From: Exophiala sp. HKRS030
Taxonomy: Eukaryota; Ascomycota; Eurotiomycetes; Chaetothyriales; Herpotrichiellaceae
NCBI GenBank assembly: GCA_023897205.1
Contig: JAHWDD010000004.1
Location: 2,418,001 to 2,482,000 of the forward strand
Length of the DNA: 64,000 nucleotides
Direction: 5' to 3'
The translations under genes were made by a program, and so were the position numbers. Below the pieces are notes generated by a model. It saw only the letters and a program-made list of their open reading frames with translations. It did not search any database and was not told the origin of the DNA. Position 1 is the first letter of the stretch. Each line of letters opens with the position of its first letter. Positions 62,555 through 64,000 of the stretch are shown piece after piece.

Positions 62555-64000
62555 TCAGTTCCTAACACACATACGCAACTCATTGCGCTCAGTCTCGTAC
62601 ACTCTATAGTCGCCACTAACGCATGACTCTAACAGTGAGTGCGTTCGAAAATGCTCCTCTGATAAACCATGTTCCAGGTGTCCCAGGTCGTCCCACTTGG
62701 CCATGGCCTCCTTTATCCGAGATCGAAGGTAAATTAGTGTCTCTTGAATATCTCGTATCTGATTGACACCACCTCCTAACTCGTTGGAGGGATCGGCAGG
62801 ATCCTGTAGAGTCATACGATATCTCTTCCATTGGTGTTGGACAGACATTCGACGTTGACCTTTGATTTCATCGGCATAGAGCGCCGCCAATTGTGCATCC
62901 CTGAGAAGTGGTCTCTGCAGGAATTCTTTTTCCTTGATATGCTTCGGAAAGTACCCAAGAGGCCGGGTGGAGATACCTTGGGCATAGAAATCTATGTCGG
63001 TGTACATGTCCAGAAAGAAGAGGAATTGACTAGCAACATCTGTGGGCTCGAATCTTCCTTCGCAGAATTTGAGCGCTGCCACAATCATGATGATAAGAGG
63101 GTACGACGTTAGACCCCCTTGGCTGCCGAGATGAAGCGCTCGCATGACGAGGAGCTGTTTTAATACCTTGTAAAGACTCCGCAGAGTAGGATATTCATGA
63201 AGGAAAGCCTTCACGTACTCAGTATTGTCCAGCGCTCGTGGCGTGCTCTGTATCTGTACGGGAAGCCCAGTCTGTCTATGGTGACACACCAAAATAGGTA
63301 CCCTGGCATGTCTGATGTTGATGACAACGTCAAGTGGTGGCTCTGGCAGTTGAGCTGACCGTCGGTGACTACTGAAAGCCCTTTCCAGCAGGGCTAATAT
63401 TTCCACCGGCGTTCTAAATCGCCTCATTGTTGCCGGAGAAAGGATGTTCGTAACGTTCAAATCGAGATCCGAGAGAGGATCATCTACACCCGTTTTCCGT
63501 GAGCCAATAATGGCGACATCAAGATTCTCATCCGCTATGCGGATGGCTCGGACAATCTCATCGAGAGCTACGTTGGCAGCACGCTTCTCCTCTTCGGAAG
63601 GCGTCGCATACTTTCCGAAAGCTCGAATTTCATCTGCCAGCCGATCACAAGCTGAGGGCCTGGGAGCCGTCTGAGTATGGGTGATGTGAGCTAACCATGG
63701 CATCCGGGACCTCGTACTCAGTGTGCCATTGTCCTCCTCGACACGCCACAGACCACTGAGATCCCTATAAGTGCCTTTATTGCGGCTATCGGAAGAACCT
63801 TTCTTCCCTGGAATGTGTTTGATCTGGTATCCGTCCTTCTTCTTTCGCAAGTTGGGTACAGAATGTTCTGGTGTGTACACTCCTCGCGGGAGAAACTTGC
63901 CAACGTCCAGGGGAATGGAGCGACCTGATCTGTCTATCTTTCGAATGACTGAGGCCCGGTTCGCCGCACGATGGGCCTCGAGAGTATTTCGTAGGCTGTT
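62555..64000 (-). CDS. Trf4/PAP-type RNA nucleotidyltransferase (5' end outside window)
   Basis: The frame stays open from the stop at 62555 to the right edge, so the start lies beyond 64000. About 480 residues are seen. The catalytic palm has GSRKTGVDDPLSDLDLNV (GS followed by the DxD metal pair), then a third Asp in PPLDVVINIRHARVPILV. The central domain shows LRSLYKVLKQLLVMRALH and GGLTSYPLIIMIVAALKF, the nucleotide-recognition helix of poly(A)/poly(U) polymerases of the Trf4/Cid1 class. A PAP-associated-like C-terminal part with RSRIKEAMAKWDD follows. The N-terminal residues seen (KFLPRGVYTPEHSVP, basic) may be a mitochondrial or linker region. Which RNAs it tails is unknown. Confidence 0.85.
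   Translation of the reverse strand, partial: NSLRNTLEAHRAANRASVIRKIDRSGRSIPLDVGKFLPRGVYTPEHSVPNLRKKKDGYQIKHIPGKKGSSDSRNKGTYRDLSGLWRVEEDNGTLSTRSRMPWLAHITHTQTAPRPSACDRLADEIRAFGKYATPSEEEKRAANVALDEIVRAIRIADENLDVAIIGSRKTGVDDPLSDLDLNVTNILSPATMRRFRTPVEILALLERAFSSHRRSAQLPEPPLDVVINIRHARVPILVCHHRQTGLPVQIQSTPRALDNTEYVKAFLHEYPTLRSLYKVLKQLLVMRALHLGSQGGLTSYPLIIMIVAALKFCEGRFEPTDVASQFLFFLDMYTDIDFYAQGISTRPLGYFPKHIKEKEFLQRPLLRDAQLAALYADEIKGQRRMSVQHQWKRYRMTLQDPADPSNELGGGVNQIRDIQETLIYLRSRIKEAMAKWDDLGHLEHGLSEEHFRTHSLLESCVSGDYRVYETERNELRMCVRN

Noticed and set aside
1..64000. tRNA or rRNA genes
   Set aside because: No sequence with convincing A/B boxes and cloverleaf, and no rRNA core, was recognised by eye.

Overview
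The window is nuclear DNA of a filamentous ascomycete (Pezizomycotina, probably Eurotiomycetes). The evidence is: genes cut by short GT-AG introns of about 50-120 bp, two Zn(II)2Cys6 regulators, a bZIP regulator with a DUF3425-like C-terminus, a pisatin-demethylase-type P450, UNC-50, a centrosomin-motif spindle-pole-body protein and a Sec7-PH ArfGEF. There are no operons, ribosome sites, rRNA genes or recognisable tRNA genes. Species is not resolvable by eye.

Left arm (1-20 kb), accessory and transport/detoxification genes: a small Cys-Pro repeat protein (-), a 14-TM-type MFS exporter (-) with a C6 regulator directly upstream (-), a bZIP regulator (-), a GPR1/FUN34/YaaH acetate-type transporter (-), a P450 (+), and a full-length ABCA-type transporter (+). 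It resembles a metabolite or detoxification neighbourhood, but there is no polyketide synthase, peptide synthetase or terpene synthase.

Middle (20-32 kb): a nucleoside 2-deoxyribosyltransferase-like protein (-) diverges from a stand-alone nucleoside phosphorylase of the fungal NLR-effector type (+). The phosphorylase ORF runs 22 bp into a broken MDR-family reductase. Next comes a compact module: C6 regulator (+), allantoate-permease-type MFS (-) and metal-dependent amidohydrolase (+), the last two sharing a 0.7 kb divergent promoter.

Decayed zone (32.4-35 kb): a 5'-truncated SDR pseudogene, a protein-kinase-like pseudogene abutting it, and an AT-rich stretch holding an unidentified ORF with several in-frame stops, mostly at CGA/CAG-like positions.

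Right-centre (35.6-49 kb): a frameshifted PAQR/haemolysin-III gene, an alpha/beta hydrolase, an SDR lacking the usual YxxxK, a GH76-family protein, a classical SDR, a fungal SLATT two-TM protein with a long disordered tail, a BTB protein with a Ser-Gln repeat, and a CAP/PR-1 protein without a signal peptide.

Right arm (49.9-64 kb), conserved housekeeping: a CM1-motif spindle-pole-body protein, a Sec7-PH ArfGEF, UNC-50, and a Trf4-type nucleotidyltransferase that runs off the right edge, all on the minus strand. Throughout, intergenic DNA carries a short inverted-repeat motif (AGTACGGAGTACT core) at least 12 times, far above chance.
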